From: Cherax quadricarinatus
Taxonomy: Eukaryota; Arthropoda; Malacostraca; Decapoda; Parastacidae
DNA: 64,000 bases
Reading direction: 5' to 3'
NCBI RefSeq assembly: GCF_038502225.1
Contig: NC_091308.1
Location: 24,287,716-24,351,715 of the forward strand
Each line of letters opens with the position of its first letter. The stretch's first letter is position 1. The notes beneath the pieces were generated by a model. It did no database searches. It saw only the letters and a program-made list of their open reading frames with translations, and had not been told where the DNA came from. Positions 1 through 11,829 of the stretch are shown here, piece after piece. The translations under genes and the position numbers were made by a program.

Positions 1-205
1 CTCCAGCAAATGGATTTTAGTTTCAAGAGTAAACTGGATCACTGCCTCCGCCAAGTGCCAGATCAACCCTGTTGTGATGGATACGTTGGCCAGCGGGGCC
101 GTCAACAGCAGCAGCAACAGCCTGGAAGAACAGGCAGACAAGCAACAGAAAACTCTGGCAGCAGAGTAGAAAAATTGTAGAAGTTAGTCAGTGGCGTATC
201 AGAGG
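1..205 (+). repeat. Dispersed repeat, family T1 (copy 1)
   Basis: This stretch aligns by eye with 62990-63180 and more weakly with 58125-58230. Shared pieces include GTGATGGATA, a run of CAGCAGCAACAGCCTGG type, and an end shaped like a splice donor (GAGGTAAG here, AAGGTAAAG in the other copy). No start codon or long frame supports a gene. I read it as an old copy of an interspersed repeat; an exon-like origin cannot be excluded. Confidence 0.5.
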
Positions 206-673
206 TAAGTTACAGCCATGAAGCTTCAACTATACTGTTCAAACTTTCCACTTACCAAGATACTACAACAATAATTCTGAAAATATAAAGACCATCAAGA
301 ACTTTGAATGTAAAAAGTCAATCAGAAAAGGCATTATCCAGTTACTGCAGAGATACCAATGTCCCAATATATACTAGCGCTTTAAGTTTGAAGCTGATCG
401 GAAGTTACATTCTCTAGATATTGGCTCTGAAGGTTTGAAGGCGATTGTTAGGCATTCACAAAGTAAAACATGAAAATATGATTATTTCAATTTTCCTAAT
501 AAAAATGGACACTTTGTATTTAATTTGCACAGCCTAAAATAAATTAAAATCTTTTAATAAGTAAGATTCACCAACATTCAGGGTTTCAAGCCGATCAGAG
601 GAGGCATTCTCCAGTTACTGCACTACTACTACTATTATCTTGTCTCGTTGAGCAACACCCGGTCCCGCTCCTG

Positions 674-719
<46 letters not shown>

Positions 720-1280
720 TATATATATATAATGGACTCTTGCCTTCGTGCTTGTGTCAGACTAGTTAATGCTCCAAGTTGCCCTCAAACGTCGTCAAAC
801 GTTTTATTTTTCTAAGTGCAGGTTATTTGTTCATTTGTTCCACTCACGGTATTTTGCCTTTTTATTCTTTTTAAGCCAATTTGTTTAATAAAACTGGTGT
901 ATTAAGCTTACACAGCCCAAAATCAATGCAAAGCTGTACATGAAAAAAACTCCGAAGCTGTAAAGTTTGAAGCTAACCAGAAGATGCATTCTCCACTTTT
1001 TGCACAGAAGCCAAAATTCCAAATTTATTAACTATATTGCAGCTTAAACCTAAAAGTTATCCTTTCCATGAGACGCATCAGCCATTAAAAACTGAAACCA
1101 TTTAGAGGTATAGTGAAGTAATTTTGTAGGAGAAATTCCATACCATTAAAATTATACAGGGTGTTTCAGACACATAACCCAATTTACAAGCAGACTGTTC
1201 TGACATTTGGTCTATCATTTTGAAATATACTGTATATTAAACTAGCATGTACACCTTACAATAACACTCACAACGTCCTG
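206..1280. other. No gene seen; scattered short repeat motifs
   Basis: AT-rich sequence without a convincing open frame. Pieces near 305-345, 375-430, 575-625 and 955-1000 share a loose motif of the kind GTTTGAAGC, GATCAGA, GGCATTCTC, followed by a phrase like AGTTACTGCA. The same motif recurs near 11106-11140, 11235-11265 and 34420-34450. It appears to be an old dispersed repeat that lies on both sides of the large satellite. Confidence 0.4.
677..732. repeat. (AT)n microsatellite
   Basis: About 56 bp of alternating AT, broken once by a GAT. It is one of at least five AT tracts in the window. Confidence 0.95.
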
Positions 1281-4200
1281 CTAAGTGTGCTACACCACTA
1301 GTTTTGTCAGTATGCTACACCACCAGTGTTGTCAGTATGTTACACCACCAGTGTTGTCAGTATGTTACACCACCAGTGTTGTCAGTATGTTACACCACCA
1401 GTGTTGTTAGTATGTTACACCACCAGTGTTGTCAGTATGTTACACCACCAGTGTTGTCAGTATGCTACACCACTAGTTTTGTCAGTATGCTACACCACCA
1501 GTGTTGTCAGTATGTTACACCACCAGTGTTGTCAGTATGTTACACCACCAGTGTTGTCAGTATGTTACACCACCAGTGTTGTTAGTATGTTACACCACCA
1601 GTGTTGTCAGTATGCTACACCACCAGTGTTGTCAGTATGCTACACCACCAGTGTTGTCAGTATGCTACACCACCAGTGTTGTCAGTATGCTACACCACTA
1701 GTTTTGTCAGTATGCTACACCACCAGTGTTGTCAGTATGTTACACCACCAGTGTTGTCAGTATGTTACACCACCAGTGTTGTTAGTATGTTACACCACCA
1801 GTGTTGTCAGTATGCTACACCACCAGTGTTGTCAGTATGCTACACCACCAGTGTTGTCAGTATGCTACACCACTAGTTTTGTCAGTATGCTACACCACCA
1901 GTGTTGTCAGTATGTTACACCACCAGTGTTGTCAGTATGTTACACCACCAGTGTTGTTAGTATGTTACACCACCAGTGTTGTCAGTATGCTACACCACCA
2001 GTGTTGTCAGTATGCTACACCACCAGTGTTGTCAGTATGCTACACCACCAGTGTTGTCAGTATGCTACACCACCAGTGTTGTCAGTATGTTACACCACCA
2101 GTGTTGTCAGTATGTTACACCACCAGTGTTGTATGTTACACCACCAGTGTTGTCAGTATGCTACACCACCAGTGTTGTCAGTATGCTACACCACCAGTGT
2201 TGTCAGTATGCTACACCACCAGTGTTGTCAGTATGCTACACCACCAGTGTTGTCAGTATGTTACACCACCAGTGTTGTCAGTATGTTACACCACCAGTGT
2301 TGTTAGTATGTTACACCACCAGTGTTGTCAGTATGCTACACCACCAGTGTTGTCAGTATGTTACACCACCAGTGTTGTCAGTATGTTACACCACCAGTGT
2401 TGTCAGTATGCTACACCACCAGTGTTGTCAGTATGTTACACCACCAGTGTTGTCAGTATGCTACACCACCAGTGTTGTCAGTATGCTACACCACCAGTGT
2501 TGTCAGTATCCTACACCACTAGTTTTGTCAGTATGCTACACCACCAGTGTTGTCAGTATGTTACACCACCAGTGTTGTCAGTATGTTACACCACCAGTGT
2601 TGTTAGTATGTTACACCACCAGTGTTGTCAGTATGCTACACCACCAGTGTTGTCAGTATGCTACACCACCAGTGTTGTCAGTATGCTACACCACTAGTTT
2701 TGTCAGTATGCTACACCACCAGTGTTGTCAGTATGTTACACCACCAGTGTTGTCAGTATGTTACACCACCAGTGTTGTTAGTATGTTACACCACCAGTGT
2801 TGTCAGTATGCTACACCACCAGTGTTGTCAGTATGCTACACCACCAGTGTTGTCAGTATGCTACACCACCAGTGTTGTCAGTATGCTACACCACCAGTGT
2901 TGTCAGTATGTTACACCACCAGTGTTGTCAGTATGTTACACCACCAGTGTTGTCAGTATGTTACACCACCAGTGTTGTCAGTATGCTACACCACCAGTGT
3001 TGTCAGTATGCTACACCACCAGTGTTGTCAGTATGCTACACCACCAGTGTTGTCAGTATGCTACACCACCAGTGTTGTCAGTATGTTACACCACCAGTGT
3101 TGTCAGTATGTTACACCACCAGTGTTGTCAGTATGTTACACCACCAGTGTTGTTAGTATGTTACACCACCAGTGTTGTCAGTATGCTACACCACCAGTGT
3201 TGTCAGTATGCTACACCACCAGTGTTGTCAGTATGCTACACCACCAGTGTTGTCAGTATGCTACACCACCAGTGTTGTCAGTATGTTACACCACCAGTGT
3301 TGTCAGTATGTTACACCACCAGTGTTGTCAGTAGTATGTTACACCACCAGTGTTGTCAGTATGCTACACCACCAGTGTTGTCAGTATGCTACACCACCAG
3401 TGTTGTCAGTATGCTACACCACCAGTGTTGTCAGTATGTTACACCACCAGTGTTGTCAGTATGTTACACCACCAGTGTTGTCAGTATGTTACACCACCAG
3501 TGTTGTCAGTATGCTACACCACCAGTGTTGTCAGTATGTTACACCACCAGTGTTGTCAGTATGTTACACCACCAGTGTTGTCAGTATGCTACACCACCAG
3601 TGTTGTCAGTATGTTACACCACCAGTGTTGTCAGTATGCTACACCACCAGTGTTGTCAGTATGCTACACCACCAGTGTTGTCAGTATGCTACACCACCAG
3701 TGTTGTTAGTATGTAGTGTTGTCAGTATGTTACACCACCAGTGTTGTCAGTATGTTACACCACCAGTGTTGTCAGTATGTTACACCACCTACACCACCAG
3801 TGTTGTCAGTATGCTACACCACCAGTGTTGTCAGTATGCTACACCACCAGTGTTGTCAGTATGTATCAGTATGTTACACCACCAGTGTTGTCAGTATGTT
3901 ACACCACCAGTGTTGTTAGTATGTTACACCACCAGTGTTGTCAGTATGCTACACCACCAGTGTTGTCAGTATGCTACACCACCAGTGTTGTCAGTATGCT
4001 ACACCACCAGTGTTGTCAGTATGCTACACCACCAGTGTTGTCAGTATGTTACACCACCAGTGTTGTCAGTATGTTACACCACCAGTGTTGTCAGTATGTT
4101 ACACCACCAGTGTTGTCAGTATGCTACACCACCAGTGTTGTCAGTATGCTACACCACCAGTGTTGTCAGTATGCTACACCACCAGTGTTGTCAGTATGCT

Positions 4201-7200
4201 ACACCACCAGTGTTGTCAGTATGTTACACCACCAGTGTTGTCAGTATGTTACACCACCAGTGTTGTCAGTATGCTACACCACCAGTGTTGTCAGTATGCT
4301 ACACCACCAGTGTTGTCAGTATGTTACACCACCAGTGTTGTCAGTATGCTACACCACCAGTGTTGTCAGTATGCTACACCACCAGTGTTGTCAGTATGCT
4401 ACACCACCAGTGTTGTTAGTATGTTACACCACCAGTGTTGTCAGTATGCTACACCAGTGTTGTTAGTATGTTACACCACCAGTGTTGTCAGTATGCTACA
4501 CCACCAGTGTTGTCAGTATGCTACACCACCAGTGTTGTCAGTATGCTACACCACCAGTGTTGTCAGTATGCTACACCACCAGTGTTGTCAGTATGCTACA
4601 CCACCAGTGTTGTCAGTATGTTACACCACCAGTGTTGTCAGTATGCTACACCACCAGTGTTGTCAGTATGCTACACCACCAGTGTTGTCAGTATGCTACA
4701 CTACACCAGTGTTGTCAGTATGTTACACCACCAGTGTTGTCAGTATGCTACACCACCAGTGTTGTCAGTATGCTACACCACCAGTGTTGTCAGTATGCTA
4801 CACCACCTACACCACCAGTGTTGTCAGTATGCTACACCACCAGTGTTGTCAGTATGCTACACCACCAGTGTTGTCAGTATGCTACACCACCAGTGTTGTC
4901 AGTATGCTACACCACCAGTGTTGTCAGTATGTTACACCACCAGTGTTGTCAGTATGCTACACCACCAGTGTTGTCAGTATGCTACACCACCAGTGTTGTC
5001 AGTATGCTACACCACCAGTGTTGTCAGTATGCTACACCACCAGTGTTGTCAGTATGCTACACCACCAGTGTTGTCAGTATGCTACACCACCAGTGTTGTC
5101 AGTATGTTACACCACCAGTGTTGTCAGTATGCTACACCACCAGTGTTGTCAGTATGTTACACCACCAGTGTTGTCAGTATGCTACACCACCAGTGTTGTC
5201 AGTATGCTACACCACCAGTGTTGTCAGTATGCTACACCACCAGTGTTGTCAGTATGCTACACCACCAGTGTTGTCAGTAGTATGTATGCTACACCACCAG
5301 TGTTGTCAGTATGTTACACCACCAGTGTTGTCAGTATGCTACACCACCAGTGTTGTCAGTATGCTACACCACCAGTGTTGTCAGTATGTTACACCACCAG
5401 TGTTGTCAGTATGCTACACCACCAGTGTTGTCAGTATGCTACACCACCAGTGTTGTCAGTATGCTACACCACCAGTGTTGTCAGTATGCTACACCACCAG
5501 TGTTGTCAGTATGTTACACCACCAGTGTTGTCAGTATGCTACACCACCAGTGTTGTCAGTATGCTACACCACCAGTGTTGTCAGTATGTTACACCACCAG
5601 TGTTGTCAGTATGTTACACCACCAGTGTTGTCAGTATGCTACACCACCAGTGTTGTCAGTATGTTACACCACCAGTGTTGTCAGTATGCTACACCACCAG
5701 TGTTGTCAGTATGCTACACCACCAGTGTTGTCAGTATGCTACACCACCAGTGTTGTCAGTATGCTACACCACCAGTGTTGTCAGTATGCTACACCACCAG
5801 TGTTGTCAGTATGCTACACCACCAGTGTTGTCAGTATGCTACACCACCAGTGTTGTTAGTATGCTACACCACCAGTGTTGTCAGTATGCTACACCACCAG
5901 TGTTGTCAGTATGCTACACCACCAGTGTTGTCAGTATGCTACACCACCAGTGTTGTTAGTATGTTACACCACCAGTGTTGTCAGTATGTTACACCACCAG
6001 TGTTGTCAGTATGCTACACCACCAGTGTTGTCAGTATGCTACACCACCAGTGTTGTCAGTATGTTACACCACCAGTGTTGTCAGTATGCTACACCACCAG
6101 TGTTGTCAGTATGCTACACCACCAGTGTTGTCAGTTGTACACCATCAGTGTTGTTAGTATGCTACACCACCAGTGTTGTCAGTATGCTACACCACCAGTG
6201 TTGTCAGTATGCTACACCACCAGTGTTGTCAGTATGCTACACCACCAGTGTTGTCAGTATGCTACACCACCAGTGTTGTCAGTATGTTACACCACCAGTG
6301 TTGTCAGTATGCTACACCACCAGTGTTGTCAGTATGCTACACCACCAGTGTTGTCAGTATGCTACACCACCAGTGTTGTCAGTATGCTACACCACCAGTG
6401 TTGTCAGTATGCTACACCACCAGTGTTGTCAGTATGCTACACCACCAGTGTTGTCAGTATGCTACACCACCAGTGTTGTCAGTATGTTACACCACCAGTG
6501 TTGTCAGTATGCTACACCACCAGTGTTGTCAGTATGCTACACCACCAGTGTTGTCAGTATGCTACACCACCAGTGTTGTCAGTATGCTACACCACCAGTG
6601 TTGTCAGTATGCTACACCACCAGTGTTGTCAGTATGCTACACCACCAGTGTTGTCAGTATGCTACACCACCAGTGTTGTCAGTATGCTACACCACCAGTG
6701 TTGTCAGTATGCTACACCACCAGTGTTGTCAGTATGTTACACCACCAGTGTTGTCAGTATGCTACACCACAGTGTTGTCAGTATGCTACACCCAGTGTTG
6801 TCAGTATGCTACACCACCACAGTATGTTACACCACCAGTGTTGTCAGTATGCTACACCACCAGTGTTGTCAGTATGTTACACCACCAGTGTTGTCAGTAT
6901 GCTACACCACCAGTGTTGTCAGTATGCTACACCACCAGTGTTGTCAGTATGCTACACCACCAGTGTTGTCAGTATGTTACACCACCAGTGTTGTCAGTAT
7001 GCTACACCACCAGTGTTGTCAGTATGTTACACCACCAGTGTTGTCAGTATGCTACACCACCAGTGTTGTCAGTATGCTACACCACCAGTGTTGTCAGTAT
7101 GCTACACCACCAGTGTTGTCAGTATGCTACACCACCAGTGTTGTCAGTATGCTACACCACCAGTGTTGTCAGTATGCTACACCACCAGTGTTGTCAGTAT

Positions 7201-9033
7201 GCTACACCACCAGTGTTGTCAGTATGCTACACCACCAGTGTTGTCAGTATGCTACACCACCAGTGTTGTCAGTATGTTACACCACCAGTGTTGTCAGTAT
7301 GCTACACCACCAGTGTTGTCAGTATGTTACACCACCAGTGTTGTCAGTATGCTACACCACCAGTGTTGTCAGTATGCTACACCACCAGTGTTGTCAGTAT
7401 GTTACACCACCAGTGTTGTCAGTATGCTACACCACCAGTGTTGTTAGTATGCTACACCACAAGTGTTGTCAGTATGCTACACCACCAGTGTTGTCAGTAT
7501 GCTACACCACCAGTGTTGTCAGTATGCTACACCACCAGTGTTGTCAGTATGCTACACCACCAGTGTTGTCAGTATGCTACACCACCAGTGTTGTCAGTAT
7601 GCTACACCACCAGTGTTGTCAGTATGCTACACCACCAGTGTTGTCAGTATGCTACACCACCAGTGTTGTCAGTATGCTACACCACCAGTGTTGTCAGTAT
7701 GCTACACCACCAGTGTTGTCAGTATGCTACACCACCAGTGTTGTCAGTATGCTACACCACCAGTGTTGTCAGTATGCTACACCACCAGTGTTGTCAGTAT
7801 CCTACGCCACCAGTATTGTTAGTATGCTACACCACCAGTGTTGTCAGTATCCTACACCACCAGTATTGTTAGTATGCTACACCACCAGTGTTGTCAGTAT
7901 GCTACACCACCAGTGTTGTCAGTATGCTACACCACCAGTGTTGTCAGTATGCTACACCACCAGTGTTGTCAATATCCTACACCACCAGAATTGTTAGTAT
8001 GCTACACCACCAGTGTTGTCAATATGCTACACCACCAGTGTTGTCAGTATGCTACACCACCAGTATTGTCAGTATGCTACAATACCAGTGTTGTCAGTAT
8101 GCTACACCACCAGTGTTGTCAGTATGCTACACCACCAGTGTTGTCAGTATGCTACACCACCAGTGTTGTTAGTATGCTACACCACCAGTGTTGTCAGTAT
8201 GCTACACCAGTGTTGTCAGTATGCTACACCACCAGTGTTGTCAGTATGCTACACCACCAGTGTTGTCAGTATGCTACACCACCAGTGTTGTCAGTATCCT
8301 ACACCACCAGTATTGTTAGTATGCTACACCACCAGTGTTGTCAGTATGCTACACCACCAGTGTTGTCAGTATGCTACACCACCATTGTCAGTATGCTACA
8401 ATACCAGTGTTGTCAGTATGCTACACCACCATTGTCGGTATGCTACACCACCAGTGTTGTCAGTATGCTACACCACCAGTATTGTTAGTATGCTACACCA
8501 CCAGTGTTGTCAGTATGCTACACCACCAGTGTTCTCAGTATGCTACACCACCAGTGTTCTCAGTATGCTACACCACCAGTGTTCTCAGTATGCTACATCA
8601 CCAGTATCGTTAGTATGCTACACCAGTGTTGTCAGTATGCTACACCACCAGTGTTGTCAGTATGCTACACCACTAGTGTTGTCAGTATGCTACACCACCA
8701 GTATTGTCAGTATGCTACACCACCAGTATTGTTAGTATGCTACACCACCAGTGTTGTCAGTATGCTACACCACCAGTGTTGTATGCTACACCACCAATGT
8801 TGTCAGTATGCTACACCACCAGTGTTGTCAGTATGCTACACCACCAGTACTGTTAGTATGCTACACAACCAGTGTTGTCAGTATGCTACACCACCAGTGT
8901 TGTCAGTATGCTACACCACCAGTGTTGTCAGTATGCTACACCACCAGTGTTGTTAGTATGCTACACCACCAGTGTTGTCAGTATGCTACACCATCACTAT
9001 TGTTAGTATGCTACACCACCAGTGTTGTCAGTA
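1281..9033. repeat. 25-bp satellite array
   Basis: Roughly 310 head-to-tail units of 25 bp. Each unit carries GTATGCTACACCACC (or GTATGTTACACCACC) followed by AGTGTTGTCA. Two markers, CTAGTTTT and GTGTTGTTAG, recur in the first 1.5 kb mainly at 175-bp spacing (seven units), which shows a higher-order repeat. A shortened unit near 2128 and breaks near 3715, 3780, 3865, 4690, 4805, 5278, 6135 and 6770-6825 mark crossover scars. From about 7800 units become more varied (CAGTATTGTT, TTCTCAG), as expected at an array edge. No forward frame contains a stop because 25 is not divisible by 3 and the unit lacks stop triplets, so frames of up to 1171 codons arise. I do not regard these as genes. Confidence 0.97.
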
Positions 9034-9371
9034 TGCTACACCAGTGTTGTCAGTATGCTACACCAGTGTTGTCAGTATGCTACACCAGTGCTGTCAGTAT
9101 GCTACACCAGTGTTGTCAGTATGCTACACCAGTGTTGTCAGTATGTTACACTAGTGTTGTCAGTATGCTACACCAGTGTTGTCAGTATGCTACACCAGTG
9201 TTGTCAGTATGCTACACCAGTGTTGTCAGTATGCTACACTAGTGTTGTCAGTATACTACACCAGTGTTGTCAGTATGCTACACTATTGTCAGTATGCTAC
9301 ACCAGTGTTGTCAGTATGCTACACCAGTGTTGTCAGTATGCTACACCAGTGCTGTCAGTATGCAACACCAG
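9034..9371. repeat. 22-bp derivative of the 25-bp satellite (left block)
   Basis: The unit loses one CCA triplet: CTACACCACCAGTG becomes CTACACCAGTG, so the period falls from 25 to 22 bp. The switch is sharp, near 9034-9045. About 15 units follow before a non-repeat interruption. Confidence 0.95.
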
Positions 9372-9530
9372 TGTCAGCGACGAGCTGCCTCTTTCTCACT
9401 CGACGGACAGACATAGACAGGCGAGCTGGCAGGCCTGGGCTCCCACCTCTCATCCACAATCTGACAATATACAGTGTTACCATCCAACAAGGTGTTTACC
9501 TTCAACCCTCGTATCTCCTTAAGAACCCCT
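9372..9530. other. Unique interruption inside the satellite
   Basis: About 159 bp of non-repeat DNA between two blocks of 22-bp units. It has no visible terminal inverted repeats, poly-A or target duplication, and no homology that I recognise to other parts of the window. It may be an insertion or the flank of the founding sequence. Confidence 0.7.
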
Positions 9531-11107
9531 ACGACACCAGTGCTATCAGTATGCTACACCAGTGTTGTCAGTATGCTATACCAGTGTTGTCAGTACGCTA
9601 CACCAGTGCTGTCAGTATGCTACACTAGTGTTGTCAGTATGCTACACCAGTGTTGTCAGTACGCTACACCAGTGCTGTCAGTATGCTACACCAGTGTTGT
9701 CAGTATGCTACACCAGTGCTGTCAGTATGCTACACCAGTGTTGTCAGTATCCTACACCAGTGCTATCAGTATGCTACACCAGTGTTGTCAGTATGCTACA
9801 CCAGTGCTATCAGTATGCTACACCAGTGTTGTCAGTATGCTACACCAGTGCTATCAGTATGCTACACCAGTGCTATCAGTATGCTACACCAGTGTTGTCA
9901 GTATGCTACACCAGTGTTGTCAGTATGCTACACCAGTGCTGTCAGTATGCTACACCAGTGTTGTCAGTATGCTACACCAGTGTTGTCAGTATGTTACACT
10001 AGTGTTGTCAGTATGCTACACCAGTGTTATTAGTATGCTACACCAGTGTTGTCAGTATGCTACACCAGTGCTGTCAGTATGCTACACTAGTGTTGTCAGT
10101 ATGCTACACCAGTGCTGTCAGTATGCTACACCAGTGTTGTCAGTATGCTACACCAGTGTTGTCAGTATGTTACACTAGTGTTGTCAGTATGCTACACCAG
10201 TGTTATTAGTATGCTACACCAGTGTTGTCAGTATGCTACACCAGTGCTGTCAGTATGCTACACTAGTGTTGTCAGTATGCTACACCAGTGTTGTCAGTAT
10301 GCTACACCAGTGTTGTCAGTATGCTACACCAGTGCTGTCAGTATGCTACACCAGTGTTGTCAGTATGCTACACCAGTGCTGTCAGTATGCTACACCAGTG
10401 CTGTCAGTATGCTACACCAGTGCTGTCAGTATGCTACACCAGTGAGTATGCTACACTAGTGTCGTCAGTATGGTACACCAGTGTTGTCAGTATGCTACAC
10501 TAGTGTTGTCAGTATGCTACACCAGTGTTGTCAGTATGCTACACCAGTGTTGTCAGTATGCTACACCAGTGCTGTCAGTATGCTACACCAGTGTTGTCAG
10601 TATGCTACACCAGTGCTGTCAGTATGCTACACCAGTGTTGTCAGTATGCTACACCAGTGCTGTCAGTATGCTACACCAGTGCTGTCAGTATGCTACACCA
10701 GTGCTGTCAGTATGCTACACCAGTGTTGTCAGTATGCTACACCAGTGTTGTCAGTATGCTACACTAGTGTTGTCAGTATGCTACACCAGTGCTGTCAGTA
10801 TGCTACACCAGTGCTGTCAGTATGCTACAACAGTGTTGTCAGTATGCTTCACTAATGTTGTCAGTATGCTACAGCAGTGCTGTCAGTATGCTACACCAGT
10901 GCTGTCAGTATGCTACAACAGTGTTGTCAGTATGCTACACTAATGTTGTCAGTATGCTACACCAGTGCTGTCAGTATGCTACACCAGTGTTGTTAGTATG
11001 CTACACCAGTGCTGTCAGTATGCTACACCAGTGTTGTCAGTATGCTACACCAGTGCTGTCAGTATGCTACACCAGTGTTGTCAATATGCTACACCAGTGT
11101 TGTCAGT
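9531..11107. repeat. 22-bp satellite block (right)
   Basis: About 71 units of 22 bp with variants CTGTCAG, TTGTCAG, CTATCAG and CACTAGTG. A rare variant, GTTATTAGTATGC, occurs at about 10026 and again at 10202. That is 176 bp or eight units apart with matching neighbours, so a higher-order duplication is present. Repeats stop abruptly at about 11107, next to a copy of the dispersed GATCAGAAGAGG motif. Confidence 0.95.
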
Positions 11108-11336
11108 TCGAGGACGATCAGAAGAGGCTTTCTCAATTATCACATGAATATCAAATCTGGGAATGATCATAATAAAACTGACAAGAGAACACCTGTACGT
11201 GGTAACAACTGCAGGAACACTTACCTTTATAAAGTGTAGAAGCTAGATCGGATGAGGTGTTCTCAAGTTTTAAACTAAAACCTTCAAGGGGAAAAAATTA
11301 GATACTTCGGAGACACTTAATTGTGATAATACGGAA
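11108..11336. other. No gene seen
   Basis: Short unique stretch with two weak copies of the dispersed GATCRGA motif (about 11112 and 11248). No supported frame. Confidence 0.4.
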
Positions 11337-11576
11337 GGGGTGTGGATGAGTGGGGGGATGAGTGGGGAAATGAGTGGGGGTGAGTGAATGAGTGGGGGAT
11401 AAATGGGTGAATGAGTGGGGGATGAGTGGGGGATGAGTGGGGGGATGAGTGGGGGGATGAGTGGGGGGATGAGTGGGGGATGAGTGGGGGGATGAGTGGG
11501 GGATGAGTGGGGATGAGTGGGGGGATGAGTGGGGGATGAGTGGGGGGATGAGTGGGGGGATGAGTGGGGGGATGAG
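11337..11576. repeat. G-rich 12-13-bp minisatellite, potential G-quadruplex
   Basis: Units of GATGAGT followed by four to six G repeat about 19 times. Four or more successive G-runs are separated by the six-base loop ATGAGT, which fits the usual G-quadruplex pattern (runs of at least three G, loops of seven or less). The minus-strand frames that read Pro/His/Ser/Thr repeats are repeat artefacts. Confidence 0.9.
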
Positions 11577-11769
11577 GGTAGTGAACCCTGGCACTTGAAC
11601 ATGAATTATGGCACTGTCTCCAAGAGATCCTTGACACTGAACTGATGCCACAAATATCACTGAATCCTATGAAATGTGGCAAAGATTTTACATGAAGCGT
11701 GTGAGAGTGACGGTGTATAACCCAGTAGTCGGTGCAACTGATCACACATGTACACCAACACTTTTACTG

Positions 11770-11815
11770 AGGCGATGTTTCGCCTGTGTAATAGACTTTA
11801 CTAAGTCATTACCGA
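11770..11815 (-). ncRNA. Decayed hammerhead-like element end (weak)
   Basis: On the minus strand an AGGCGAAACA block follows a damaged core (TTAGTAA instead of CTGANGA). Stem II no longer closes well. It is probably a degraded relative of the copies at 19524 and 21905. Confidence 0.25.
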
Positions 11816-11829
11816 GTGACGAGCAACGA

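Noticed and set aside
4482..7997. Open frame of 1171 codons rich in Cys, His, Val
   Set aside because: It is a translation of the 25-bp satellite. All three forward frames are open, the period in residues equals the unit length, and there is no flanking non-repeat coding sequence.
1281..11107. CRISPR-like array
   Set aside because: Units are contiguous without spacers, in eukaryotic-type DNA and without cas genes.
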